Part shown: positions 56,925 through 64,000 of the stretch, piece by piece | Position numbering within the stretch: the stretch's first letter is position 1 | How the letters are laid out: the number at the start of each line of letters is the position of its first letter | Assembly: GCF_900107725.1 (NCBI RefSeq) | Contig: NZ_FNQO01000003.1 | Location: forward strand, 124,001 to 188,000 | DNA length: 64,000 nucleotides | Direction of reading: 5' to 3' | Source of the DNA: Microbulbifer marinus | GTDB lineage: Bacteria; Pseudomonadota; Gammaproteobacteria; Pseudomonadales; Cellvibrionaceae | Notes under the pieces: generated by a model | The model's database searches: none | What the model was told of the DNA's origin: nothing | What the model saw: only the letters and a program-made list of their open reading frames with translations | Translations under genes and position numbers: made by a program

Positions 56925-58031
56925 ATGAATCTCCCCAAGCGCCTCAAACTCCCGCAGGTGCTGAAGCGCCCGCTCGGACTCTTCATCAATCCCTCCGACT
57001 ACCGGTTCCTGGGTGACCTCCTTACCCGGTGGCCAGTCGGTGTAGCGCCTGCCACAAATGCCGGCCAAACCGCTACTGTGGCTGCGGATTCCCACAACTC
57101 CCAGCCCCAGGCGATGGTCGCCGAGCCAAAACATGTGCCACGCCCCGCAGCGCGCCCCCGGCGGCAGCGCCTGCGCCAGCCCGAAGCGCGCACACTGCGG
57201 CGCCGCGTCGATCAACTGGCCCCCATCACCACCACGCCCTGCTGGGTAATCACGCTGGACCCGGAGGGTGCGAGGGCGCGTACGCTGCTGTCGGCGCTGA
57301 AAGAACAGCGACTGCCGGCCCGCACCATTGGCGGTGTCGATGGCCGCGGCGGCATGCCGGCGCTACAAGCGGGCGAACGGATTGCCAGCGGTACCACGCG
57401 CTGGCGCCACCTGTGCGAGCTGAAAAGCTCCGAGGTGGGTTGTTACCTGGCACACCTGCGCGCAATCCGCCGGGCCTACGAATCCGGGCTGGAACGGGTC
57501 TGTATTCTCGAGGACGATGTCCATTTGGAGCCCGATTTCGGCAAAGTGCTCGCGGAGCTGGAGCAACTGCCGGCCGACGTGGAAATGGTTCGCCTGATGG
57601 GACTCAAGGTACGCAAGCGCAAGGAAGTGCAAACCCTGACCGATGGAAACTACCGGCTGGTGCGCCCGGAACGCGGCTGGTGCGGTGCCCAGGGTTATCT
57701 GATCAATCGCGCCGGCATGAAGAAAGTTTTGGATTACGGCAGCCGAATTTTCGAACCCATCGACAAGCTGTTCGATCACTTCTGGGAATATGACCTGCAC
57801 GTGTACGGCGTCGAGCCGCACCTGCTGTGGGAGACCGAGCACGAATCGAGCATCAAGAAATCCAATGTCCACCGGGACAGGGTTTCGCGGTGGCTCTACT
57901 GGCTGCACCCGCTGGGCAAACTCTGGCGCAGCCTGAAGCGCCATGCGTACCTGCGCAGTCACGCGAGGGAGTTCTACCCGGCACAGAAACCGCAGGGGCG
58001 CCCGGGCCGCACGGCAAGGATGAAACAGTAA
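56925..58031 (+). CDS. GT25 family glycosyltransferase (LPS-type)
   Basis: A 368-aa protein when started at ATG 56925 (GGGGCAG upstream); starts at 56901 or 57114 are possible. The GT25 domain begins at PCWVITLDPEGARARTLLSAL and includes KSSEVGCYLAHLRAIRRAYESG, the DxD-containing ILEDDVHLEPDF and RPERGWCGAQGYLINRAGMKK; the HVYGVEPHLLWE end also fits. The roughly 105 residues before the domain are low in similarity, Arg/Pro-rich (PRPAARPRRQRLRQ) and may not be translated. Likely transfers a hexose onto LPS or another glycan. Isolated gene, no LPS cluster visible. Confidence 0.85.
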   Translation: MNLPKRLKLPQVLKRPLGLFINPSDYRFLGDLLTRWPVGVAPATNAGQTATVAADSHNSQPQAMVAEPKHVPRPAARPRRQRLRQPEARTLRRRVDQLAPITTTPCWVITLDPEGARARTLLSALKEQRLPARTIGGVDGRGGMPALQAGERIASGTTRWRHLCELKSSEVGCYLAHLRAIRRAYESGLERVCILEDDVHLEPDFGKVLAELEQLPADVEMVRLMGLKVRKRKEVQTLTDGNYRLVRPERGWCGAQGYLINRAGMKKVLDYGSRIFEPIDKLFDHFWEYDLHVYGVEPHLLWETEHESSIKKSNVHRDRVSRWLYWLHPLGKLWRSLKRHAYLRSHAREFYPAQKPQGRPGRTARMKQ

Positions 58032-58053
58032 CTGGCAATTGCAACCGGCGACG

Positions 58054-58476
58054 TCAGTATTCCCAGTAGCGCTGCATTTTCAGGAACATGAAAGAAGCGG
58101 TCCAGGTGATCATCATCAGGCCGGCGAGCGCCTCCAGGCCGGCGGTGAAACGCAGATGTCCCATCGGCTCGATGTCACCAAACCCCAGTGAGGTATAGGT
58201 CGTAAAAGAAAAGTAGGCACAGTCGATCAGGCTGCCATCAAAGTTGCCCAGCAGCGTGTCGAAGTGCATCGAGTGCACCATAAAGTAATAGCCGATCGCA
58301 AACAGCCAGATCTCGACGACGTGCGCGAGCATGGCGCCGAACACACCGATCAGCACCGCCAGATTGCGCCTTACCGATAGCCTCTGCCCCAGTCGAAACA
58401 GACCATTCAGCGCCTCGTGGTGAATCACCACCGTCAACCCGACAAGCAGACTGTTGAGCAGAAACGCAACGAGCAT
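58054..58476 (-). CDS. Two-helix ion channel (K+ channel-type pore)
   Basis: A 140-aa membrane protein with about three helices, two framing a pore loop. The filter reads TSLGFGD (residues 95-101) in FSFTTYTSLGFGDIEP, comparable to TVGYGD/TVGFGD, so potassium selectivity is likely. No RCK or cyclic-nucleotide domain is attached. ATG lies 2 nt beyond the tadA stop, so it is probably last in a rlmA/tadA operon. Confidence 0.85.
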   Translation of the reverse strand: MLVAFLLNSLLVGLTVVIHHEALNGLFRLGQRLSVRRNLAVLIGVFGAMLAHVVEIWLFAIGYYFMVHSMHFDTLLGNFDGSLIDCAYFSFTTYTSLGFGDIEPMGHLRFTAGLEALAGLMMITWTASFMFLKMQRYWEY

Positions 58477-58477
58477 T

Positions 58478-58933
58478 TCAGCGGCGCCCCCGGAAAAACT
58501 CCTTGACCAGGCCGCCGGCTTCTTCAGCCATCACCCCGCCTTCCACCGCGATCTTGTGATTGAAAAAATCCGCTTCACCCAGCTTCAGCCGACTTTCCAC
58601 GGCACCGGCGCGAGGCTCAGGTGCGCCGTACACCAGCCGTGTGACGCGCGCGTGCACCATCGCGCCGAAGCACATGGTGCAGGGTTCGATCGTCACATAA
58701 AGGGTGGTCTGCGGCAGGCGGTAATTCTGCAGCTGTTCCGCCGCGTGGCGCAGGGCGACGATCTCCGCGTGGGCACTGGGATCGCAGTTGCCGATGGGGC
58801 GGTTGCTGCCCTCGCCAATAATTTTTCCTTCATGCACCAGCACGGCGCCAACCGGCACCTCGCCGCGCTCGCCGGCAATTTCCGCCAGCTCCAGTGCGCG
58901 ACGCATAAATCCATAATCTCTCGGGGTTGCCAT
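58478..58933 (-). CDS. tadA: tRNA adenosine(34) deaminase TadA
   Basis: A 151-aa zinc deaminase converting A34 to inosine in tRNA-Arg(ACG). Zinc/catalytic motifs are H55-A-E57 (HAE) and PCTMC (C85 and C88). Length and the FMRRALELAEIAGERGEVPVGAV N-terminus match TadA. Between rlmA and the ion channel. Confidence 0.96.
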   Translation of the reverse strand: MATPRDYGFMRRALELAEIAGERGEVPVGAVLVHEGKIIGEGSNRPIGNCDPSAHAEIVALRHAAEQLQNYRLPQTTLYVTIEPCTMCFGAMVHARVTRLVYGAPEPRAGAVESRLKLGEADFFNHKIAVEGGVMAEEAGGLVKEFFRGRR

Positions 58934-58946
58934 AAAATCCGTTCTG

Positions 58947-59750
58947 TTATTTCTTACAGATCAACCTGCGTACAACGAAGTCGGCCTCCAGCTTCAGGCT
59001 TTCCCGCAGCTCGAGTTCGCGGCGCACGTCACTGTTGCCCTTCCAGGCAAAGGGTGTCATAGCGAGGAAATCTGCTATGGCTTCGCGGCCCTGTAATTTA
59101 AACGGAAAACAGCAGCGCAGTTCCACCTCGGGAACGAAACCCTCCACCGGCTTGGGCGGCGCATGTTGACGCGGCTCGTCATAGAGTGCCGACTTCAGCG
59201 GCCACAGGTGCTCCGGCCCCGGCGCTACGTCCAGCAGGGAGCCGCCCGGGTTCAGTACACGCTGCATTTCCGCATCCGCCGCTGGCGCAAATACCCGTAA
59301 CAGGTGGTCGACACTGTCCTTTGCCAACGGCAACTCCACACTACTCGCTACGACAAATTGCGTATCGGCCTGACTCTTTGCCGCCATGCGTATACCGGCC
59401 TTGGAAATATCCACGCCAGCCAATGCCTGCGCCGGCCAACCGGCCTCCTGCAACTGGCGCGGGTAATAGCCCTCACCGCAACCAATGTCGAGCAGCTGGC
59501 GACCCGGCGCATAGGGCAACAGCGCCACGATCGCCTCCACCAGCGGCCGGTAAATACCGGCCTCGAGGAAGCGGTGCCGCGCCTGTAACATTTCCGCGGA
59601 ATCACCGGGCTCCTTGCTGCGCTTTTTATTCACCGGCAGCAGATTGACATAGCCCTCACGGGCGCAGTCAAAACTGTGTCGATTGGTACAGCGCCAAGTG
59701 CTATCGCCGATTTCCAGGGGTAGATGACAGACAGGGCATTGCCAGATCAT
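58947..59750 (-). CDS. rlmA: 23S rRNA (guanine-N1)-methyltransferase RlmA-like
   Basis: A 267-aa SAM-dependent methyltransferase with an N-terminal zinc site ([21 protein letters not shown]), SAM motif [15 protein letters not shown] (about residues 86-100), and the family signature [13 protein letters not shown]. RlmA methylates G745 of 23S rRNA in E. coli; relatives methylate G748 and confer macrolide resistance, which I cannot distinguish. The ATG overlaps the GMC oxidoreductase stop by 4 nt. Confidence 0.93.
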   Translation of the reverse strand: MIWQCPVCHLPLEIGDSTWRCTNRHSFDCAREGYVNLLPVNKKRSKEPGDSAEMLQARHRFLEAGIYRPLVEAIVALLPYAPGRQLLDIGCGEGYYPRQLQEAGWPAQALAGVDISKAGIRMAAKSQADTQFVVASSVELPLAKDSVDHLLRVFAPAADAEMQRVLNPGGSLLDVAPGPEHLWPLKSALYDEPRQHAPPKPVEGFVPEVELRCCFPFKLQGREAIADFLAMTPFAWKGNSDVRRELELRESLKLEADFVVRRLICKK

Positions 59751-61381
59751 TCTGCTTCCAGGGATTCAGGTTGCTTTGATTGAGCGGCCGGCTCCTTGCG
59801 CAGAATCAAATCCGCAGCCTTCTCCGCGATTGCGATCACCGGCGCGTTGGTATTGCCGCTGATCAGGGTGGGCATTATGGAGGCGTCCACCACGCGCAGT
59901 CCATTGACGCCGTGGACTTTTAACTCTTCGTCGACTACCGCCAGATCATCACGGCCCATCTTACAGGTGCCCACCGGATGATAGATGGTTTCTGCATGGC
60001 GACGTATAAATCGCTTGATGGAAAGCTTGCTCATCAGCGGCTTTGTCGGCAGCCACCAGCGCTGATGGTAGCGCTGCAAATCAGACCGCAGCAGGATGTC
60101 ACGGGCCATCTCGAAGCCTTCCATCATCACCGCCATATCTTCGGCGTCACTCAGATAATTGGGCTGAATCAATGGCATAGAGCGGGGATCATTATTAGCC
60201 AGTGTTATTTCGCCGCGGCTCTTTGGGCGCAGCGCACAGGCGTGTAGTGAATAGCCGTAACCGCCCGGTTTTTTCAGACCGTGTTCAAAAAGCGGTGCGG
60301 AGGTCAGGTGAAACTGAATATCCGGGTTTCCGCCCGCCCTACTGGAGCAGGCGAATCCGCCCGCCTCGGCCACGTTGTTGGTCAGCGGGCCGCGATTGAG
60401 GAACAGCAGCTCGGGCAGGCGCAGCGCCGTCTGCAACTTCGGCAGAAAGGACTCGGAAAAGGTCACCGGCTCCGAGGCCTGCACCACCTGGGTAATGTCC
60501 AGGTGGTCCTGCAGGTTTTTTCCCACCCCCGGCAAATGCGCCTGGGGCACGATGCCGAACTCTTTCAATTCCTGTTCCGGGCCGATACCGGAGAGCAGCA
60601 ACAATTGTGGCGACTGAATCGCGCCGGCGCAGAGCAGCACTTCCTTGTTGGCCAGTATGCGCTTGCCATTCAGCAGCTCCACACCAGTCACCCTGTCGCC
60701 CTTGAACAGCAGGCGCGCGGCCTGACTGCGGGTGAACACACTCAGGTTGGGACGGTTTTTCACCGGATGCAGGTAGGCAGCGGCAGCCGAGCAACGCCGG
60801 CCGTTTTTTTGCGTTACCTGATAAAAGCCGACGCCGTTCTGCTGGCTGGCGTTGAAATCATTATTGAGCCGATGACCGGCGGATTGGGCTGCGCGCACAA
60901 ATGCGCGCCCGGCCTCGGTCTTCCACCTCAGGTCGGACACTTTCAGCGGGCCGTAACCGCTGTGGTGCGCGTCGCTGCCGCGTTCGTTGCCTTCCGACAG
61001 CAGGAAGTACGGCAGCATATCGCGCCATCCCCAGCCGGGATTACCCGCCGCCTCCCAGGCATCGTAGTCGGCGCCATTGCCGCGGATGTAGATCATTGCA
61101 TTGATTGAGCTGCTGCCGCCGAGAGTGCGACCGCGCGGCCAGAAGAGCCGGCGCCCTTCCAAGTGCTGCTGTGGCTCGGTGTAGTGATGCAGGTTGTAGC
61201 GCTTGCCCGGCACCAGGTAGCCGATCCCCGCCGGCATGCTGATCAGCAAACTGCGATCGGAAGGTCCCGCCTCCAGCAGGCACACGCGGTGCTGCTCATC
61301 GGCACTCAGGCGGTTGGCCAGCACGCAACCGGCGGAACCGCCACCGACAATTACATAGTCGAATACCATTTGGCGGGGCAT
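59747..61381 (-). CDS. GMC family FAD oxidoreductase (choline/alcohol dehydrogenase-like)
   Basis: A 544-aa GMC flavoenzyme. ATG at 61379-61381 ([20 protein letters not shown]). FAD motif [14 protein letters not shown] with LLEAGP, the [18 protein letters not shown] signature, the second GMC signature [15 protein letters not shown], and C-terminal His/Asn in [10 protein letters not shown] and SGNTNAP are visible. Closest layout is choline dehydrogenase-like alcohol oxidoreductases; substrate not assigned. Followed by rlmA with overlap. Divergent from the methyltransferase at 61467. Confidence 0.93.
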   Translation of the reverse strand: MPRQMVFDYVIVGGGSAGCVLANRLSADEQHRVCLLEAGPSDRSLLISMPAGIGYLVPGKRYNLHHYTEPQQHLEGRRLFWPRGRTLGGSSSINAMIYIRGNGADYDAWEAAGNPGWGWRDMLPYFLLSEGNERGSDAHHSGYGPLKVSDLRWKTEAGRAFVRAAQSAGHRLNNDFNASQQNGVGFYQVTQKNGRRCSAAAAYLHPVKNRPNLSVFTRSQAARLLFKGDRVTGVELLNGKRILANKEVLLCAGAIQSPQLLLLSGIGPEQELKEFGIVPQAHLPGVGKNLQDHLDITQVVQASEPVTFSESFLPKLQTALRLPELLFLNRGPLTNNVAEAGGFACSSRAGGNPDIQFHLTSAPLFEHGLKKPGGYGYSLHACALRPKSRGEITLANNDPRSMPLIQPNYLSDAEDMAVMMEGFEMARDILLRSDLQRYHQRWWLPTKPLMSKLSIKRFIRRHAETIYHPVGTCKMGRDDLAVVDEELKVHGVNGLRVVDASIMPTLISGNTNAPVIAIAEKAADLILRKEPAAQSKQPESLEAE

Positions 61382-61466
61382 AGGCTCTCTGCTCTTTTTG
61401 TTGTTGGAATGGCCCTGACGGTACACTCGGCAACTGCGAAATCACAAGGCGTCACGGCAGTAACCG

Positions 61467-62168
61467 ATGAGCGATTCCGAATTCAGCGATAAAAAAATCC
61501 TGCAAAGCTGGCACAGCAATGCGGCACCCTGGATCCGGGCGATCGATGGCGCCACAATCGCCAGCCGCAAACTGGTTACAGATGGAGCAATTGTAGCTGC
61601 CGTGCTGGATCACCGGCCCGGCTCAGTCCTCGACGTCGGCTGCGGCGAGGGCTGGCTGGCGCGGGCGCTGGCCATCAACGGCATCGAAGTTCTCGGGATC
61701 GACGCCGTGCCGGAGCTGCTCGAAGCGGCGCGGCGGCGCGCCGGGCCCGGGGAGAGCTATCGGCAGCTCTCCTATGAGGCGCTGGCCGCGGGCGAGCTGC
61801 GGCAACGGTTTGACTTGATGGTGTGCAATTTTTCCCTGATCGGCGATACGTCCGTAGCGCGACTGGTCGCCGCAGCACCGGCACTACTGAACCCCGGCGG
61901 GCACCTGCTGGTGCAGACGTTACACCCGCTGGTCGCCTGCGGCGACACCGAATACCGCGATGGCTGGCGGCACGGTTCCTGGGACGGTTTCAGTGAGGAT
62001 TTTCGCGACCCTGCCCCATGGTATTTCCGCACGCTGGAATCCTGGCTGGCGCTGTATCGCCGCATTGGACTGGAATTGGTCCTGGTGCAGGAGCCCCTGC
62101 ACCCGGAAACCGGCAGACCCGCCTCACTGATCCTGAGCGGACGAGTCTCTGCCGATAATCGCGTCTAG
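61467..62168 (+). CDS. Class I SAM-dependent methyltransferase
   Basis: A 233-aa protein. SAM motif I is VLDVGCGEGWLARAL (about residues 54-68), followed by VLGIDAVPELLEAAR and the acidic-to-aromatic post-motif FDLMVCNFSLIGD. Class and substrate unknown (UbiG/Tehb-like fold); not RNA-specific by motif. It is convergent with, and overlaps by 4 nt, the GH20 gene. Confidence 0.85.
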   Translation: MSDSEFSDKKILQSWHSNAAPWIRAIDGATIASRKLVTDGAIVAAVLDHRPGSVLDVGCGEGWLARALAINGIEVLGIDAVPELLEAARRRAGPGESYRQLSYEALAAGELRQRFDLMVCNFSLIGDTSVARLVAAAPALLNPGGHLLVQTLHPLVACGDTEYRDGWRHGSWDGFSEDFRDPAPWYFRTLESWLALYRRIGLELVLVQEPLHPETGRPASLILSGRVSADNRV

Positions 62169-64000
62169 CGCCGGGCAGTGCTCGGCGCTAGCTCCGGCAC
62201 GACGGCGCGGCCGGCACGGCGGCTATCGGCGCTGCGGGCGCGCAGCGCTTTTACCGCGGCGGCAGGCACCGGATCTGCCAGCAGCTGCCAGCGCTCGCCA
62301 TCAAAGTACTCCAGATCCAGGCCGGGATACGGCAGCGCCATCAGCAGCTGACCGTTCTCGACCAGCGCGCCCGGCACTGGCACCCGGTAGCCCACGCCGC
62401 TCAGGTCGAGCTTCAACAGTTCCTTGTTGCCGAGCGCGGCGGCAAAGTCCCGCCAGTCCGCCTGCAGCGCGCGCTTGTCCACCGCACTGGTTTCGGCGGA
62501 GAACTGCTGCCCCTCGACCAGCGGCAGCTCCCAGTCTGCCCGGTGCCAGGCGCGTTCTGCCAGCGCCAGCAGGCGCGGGAAAATCATGTATTCCACCTGG
62601 GCGTCGGTGCGCACGACTTCGCTCCACAGCTGCCCCTGGATGCCACGCACCCGTTCGGCGAACTCCGCCGCGGGCGATGTCGCCGACCAGCTGTTGCCGT
62701 CGCGATTGGTGGAAATTTCCGCCAGTTGCGCGGTGTTCAGCGGCGCATAACTGAAAGTTTTCTTGGTCGGGGTATGGCGCGAGGCCCAGTAGTAGCCGCT
62801 TTCCTTCGGGTCCACTTCGTAGGGCATGTCGAAGTAGAGGAAATCCGAGTGCGACTGCACTACGTCGAAACCGGCGTCCGCCAGGTGGCCGCTGTGTTCC
62901 GTTCCGCCCCACGGCAGCTGCTCCCAGGAATTCACATAGTTGTCCGCGGTAGCCAGCGCCTTATTCGCGTCATCGATGTGTTTGACGCCATCGTGCCAGG
63001 CCGCCATGGTCGCAATGCCGGCCTCAGCCACCAGGCCGCTAACCCGCTTGGCGTAATATGCGCCCAGCTCCTCGATAGACGCGGCGCCGCCATTCGCTAC
63101 CAGTTTCTGACATTGGGGTGAGCTGCTCCACGGCTGCTGGCGCGCCTCTGCCACTACATCGCCCTTTTCCGGGTCGCTGCCCGGGGCGTCCTCGAAGCTG
63201 TTGCCGGCGAGGATGTTTTTTGCCTCGTCGCCACCGAAGTGCCAGCTGGTCAGCGGGCTGCCGGCGGCGAGGTGCATGGCCTGCACTTCGCGAATCAGCT
63301 TGCCGACAAAACGGTAGGTGGAATCGAGGCAGGGGTTGATATAGCTATCGTCGTAGAACTGTACCGACAGATACCGGGTGTCGTCCTTGGGATCGAGCAG
63401 GCGATATTCACCGGCTCCCTGCGGATCCTGCTCCTGCAGCCGGCGATAGCGCGCCTCCATGGCCACGATTGCCGCACGGGCGTGCGCTGGCATATCGAAT
63501 TCGGGCACAACCTCGATATGGCGCGCCGCGGCGTAACGGACGATCTCGATATAGTCATCGACACTGAAATAGCCGCTGCCGTTGTTGTCACTGTTGGGCC
63601 CCGAGCCCAGCTGCGGCAGCAGACAGCGGGTTTCCGTCAGGTCGAAGCAGCGCTGGCTGCCCACCTCGGTCAGCTCCGGCAGGCCCGGGATCTCCAGGCG
63701 CCAACCCTCATCGTCCGACAGGTGGAAGTGGAAGCGATTGAGTTTGTAGGCGGCCATCTGGTCCAGCAGCTTCAGCACCACCTGCTTGCTGTGGAAGTTA
63801 CGGCCCACATCCAGGAACATGCCGCGATGCGGGAAGCGCGGCGCGTCCTCCACCTCCACCCGCGCCAGCGTGCGGCTCTTCACATCCACCAGCGCCAGCA
63901 GCGACTGCAGACCATAGAAAGCCCCCGCCTGATCGTAACCGAGCACTTCCGCACCGCGCTCGCCGACCGCCAGCCGGTAGGCGCCGGGGGTCTTGTCGAC
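62165..64000 (-). CDS. GH20 beta-N-acetylhexosaminidase (chitobiase-like), 5' truncated by the window
   Basis: At least 611 codons; the frame stays open to base 64000, so the N-terminus is outside. GH20 markers: AGAFYGLQSLL, DAPRFPHRGMFLDVGRNF, VVLKLLDQMAAYKLNRFHFHLSDDEGWRLEIPGL, and the catalytic Asp-Glu pair in WHFGGDEAKN. The C-terminus (PVPGALVENGQLLMALPYPGL) is a small domain. It cleaves GlcNAc from chitooligosaccharides, probably periplasmic or outer-membrane; the signal peptide is not visible. Suggests chitin use by the organism. Confidence 0.95.
   Translation of the reverse strand, partial: VDKTPGAYRLAVGERGAEVLGYDQAGAFYGLQSLLALVDVKSRTLARVEVEDAPRFPHRGMFLDVGRNFHSKQVVLKLLDQMAAYKLNRFHFHLSDDEGWRLEIPGLPELTEVGSQRCFDLTETRCLLPQLGSGPNSDNNGSGYFSVDDYIEIVRYAAARHIEVVPEFDMPAHARAAIVAMEARYRRLQEQDPQGAGEYRLLDPKDDTRYLSVQFYDDSYINPCLDSTYRFVGKLIREVQAMHLAAGSPLTSWHFGGDEAKNILAGNSFEDAPGSDPEKGDVVAEARQQPWSSSPQCQKLVANGGAASIEELGAYYAKRVSGLVAEAGIATMAAWHDGVKHIDDANKALATADNYVNSWEQLPWGGTEHSGHLADAGFDVVQSHSDFLYFDMPYEVDPKESGYYWASRHTPTKKTFSYAPLNTAQLAEISTNRDGNSWSATSPAAEFAERVRGIQGQLWSEVVRTDAQVEYMIFPRLLALAERAWHRADWELPLVEGQQFSAETSAVDKRALQADWRDFAAALGNKELLKLDLSGVGYRVPVPGALVENGQLLMALPYPGLDLEYFDGERWQLLADPVPAAAVKALRARSADSRRAGRAVVPELAPSTARR

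Noticed and set aside
56709..57215. A 168-codon - strand frame overlapping the GT25 gene
   Set aside because: No recognisable domain, overlaps a better-supported gene; three frames of this stretch look equally unremarkable.

Overview
The window looks like a chromosomal segment of a marine gammaproteobacterium of the Cellvibrionales/Pseudomonas side of the class; Microbulbifer is my best guess. This is an inference from gene order (nadC, DUF1631, ampD, ampE; argG, pyrC, rnt; queA, tgt, secD, secF; ccoNOQP-GHIS), a GC-rich backbone with many alternative starts, and polymer-degradation genes (GH20 hexosaminidase, secreted PHB-depolymerase-type esterase).

Bases 1-10,932 are a sedentary chromosomal integron. 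A tyrosine integron integrase (intI, + strand) sits behind a perfect LexA box. Divergent from it, a cassette array runs leftward on the - strand and is still open at base 1. I can place eight attC sites and nine cassettes. Most cassettes carry one short AT-rich gene of unknown function. One is very different: an approximately 5.9-kb cassette (about 2,069-8,010) bounded by two attC sites and carrying a three-gene operon (TerB-domain protein, BrxD-like ATPase, Lhr-like helicase) with the composition of the Shango anti-phage system.

Bases 11,036-51,246 are ordinary chromosome. From left to right: groESL, fxsA, cfa, an SDR and a DUF481 protein; an alkyltransferase-like gene and ampG, separated by a MITE lying exactly between their stop codons; a PEBP protein, a PLP dehydratase and an aldehyde dehydrogenase; ampE-ampD, two tandem DUF1631 paralogues and nadC; a complete cbb3 oxidase and assembly cluster with an ANR/FNR box; argG, pyrC, rnt and an esterase; secDF, tgt and queA (no yajC in its usual slot); and tRNA-Leu(CAA).

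Bases about 52,045-54,400 look like a second, integrase-less cassette cluster (CALIN-type). It has four + strand cassette genes with attC sites related to those of the main array, 42 kb from intI, and repeats related to the tRNA-downstream sequence flank it. The rest (54,532-64,000) holds an SRAP protein, a Bcr/CflA transporter, a GT25 glycosyltransferase, a K+ channel/tadA/rlmA/GMC oxidoreductase cluster, a methyltransferase and the 3' part of a GH20 beta-N-acetylhexosaminidase cut by the window edge.
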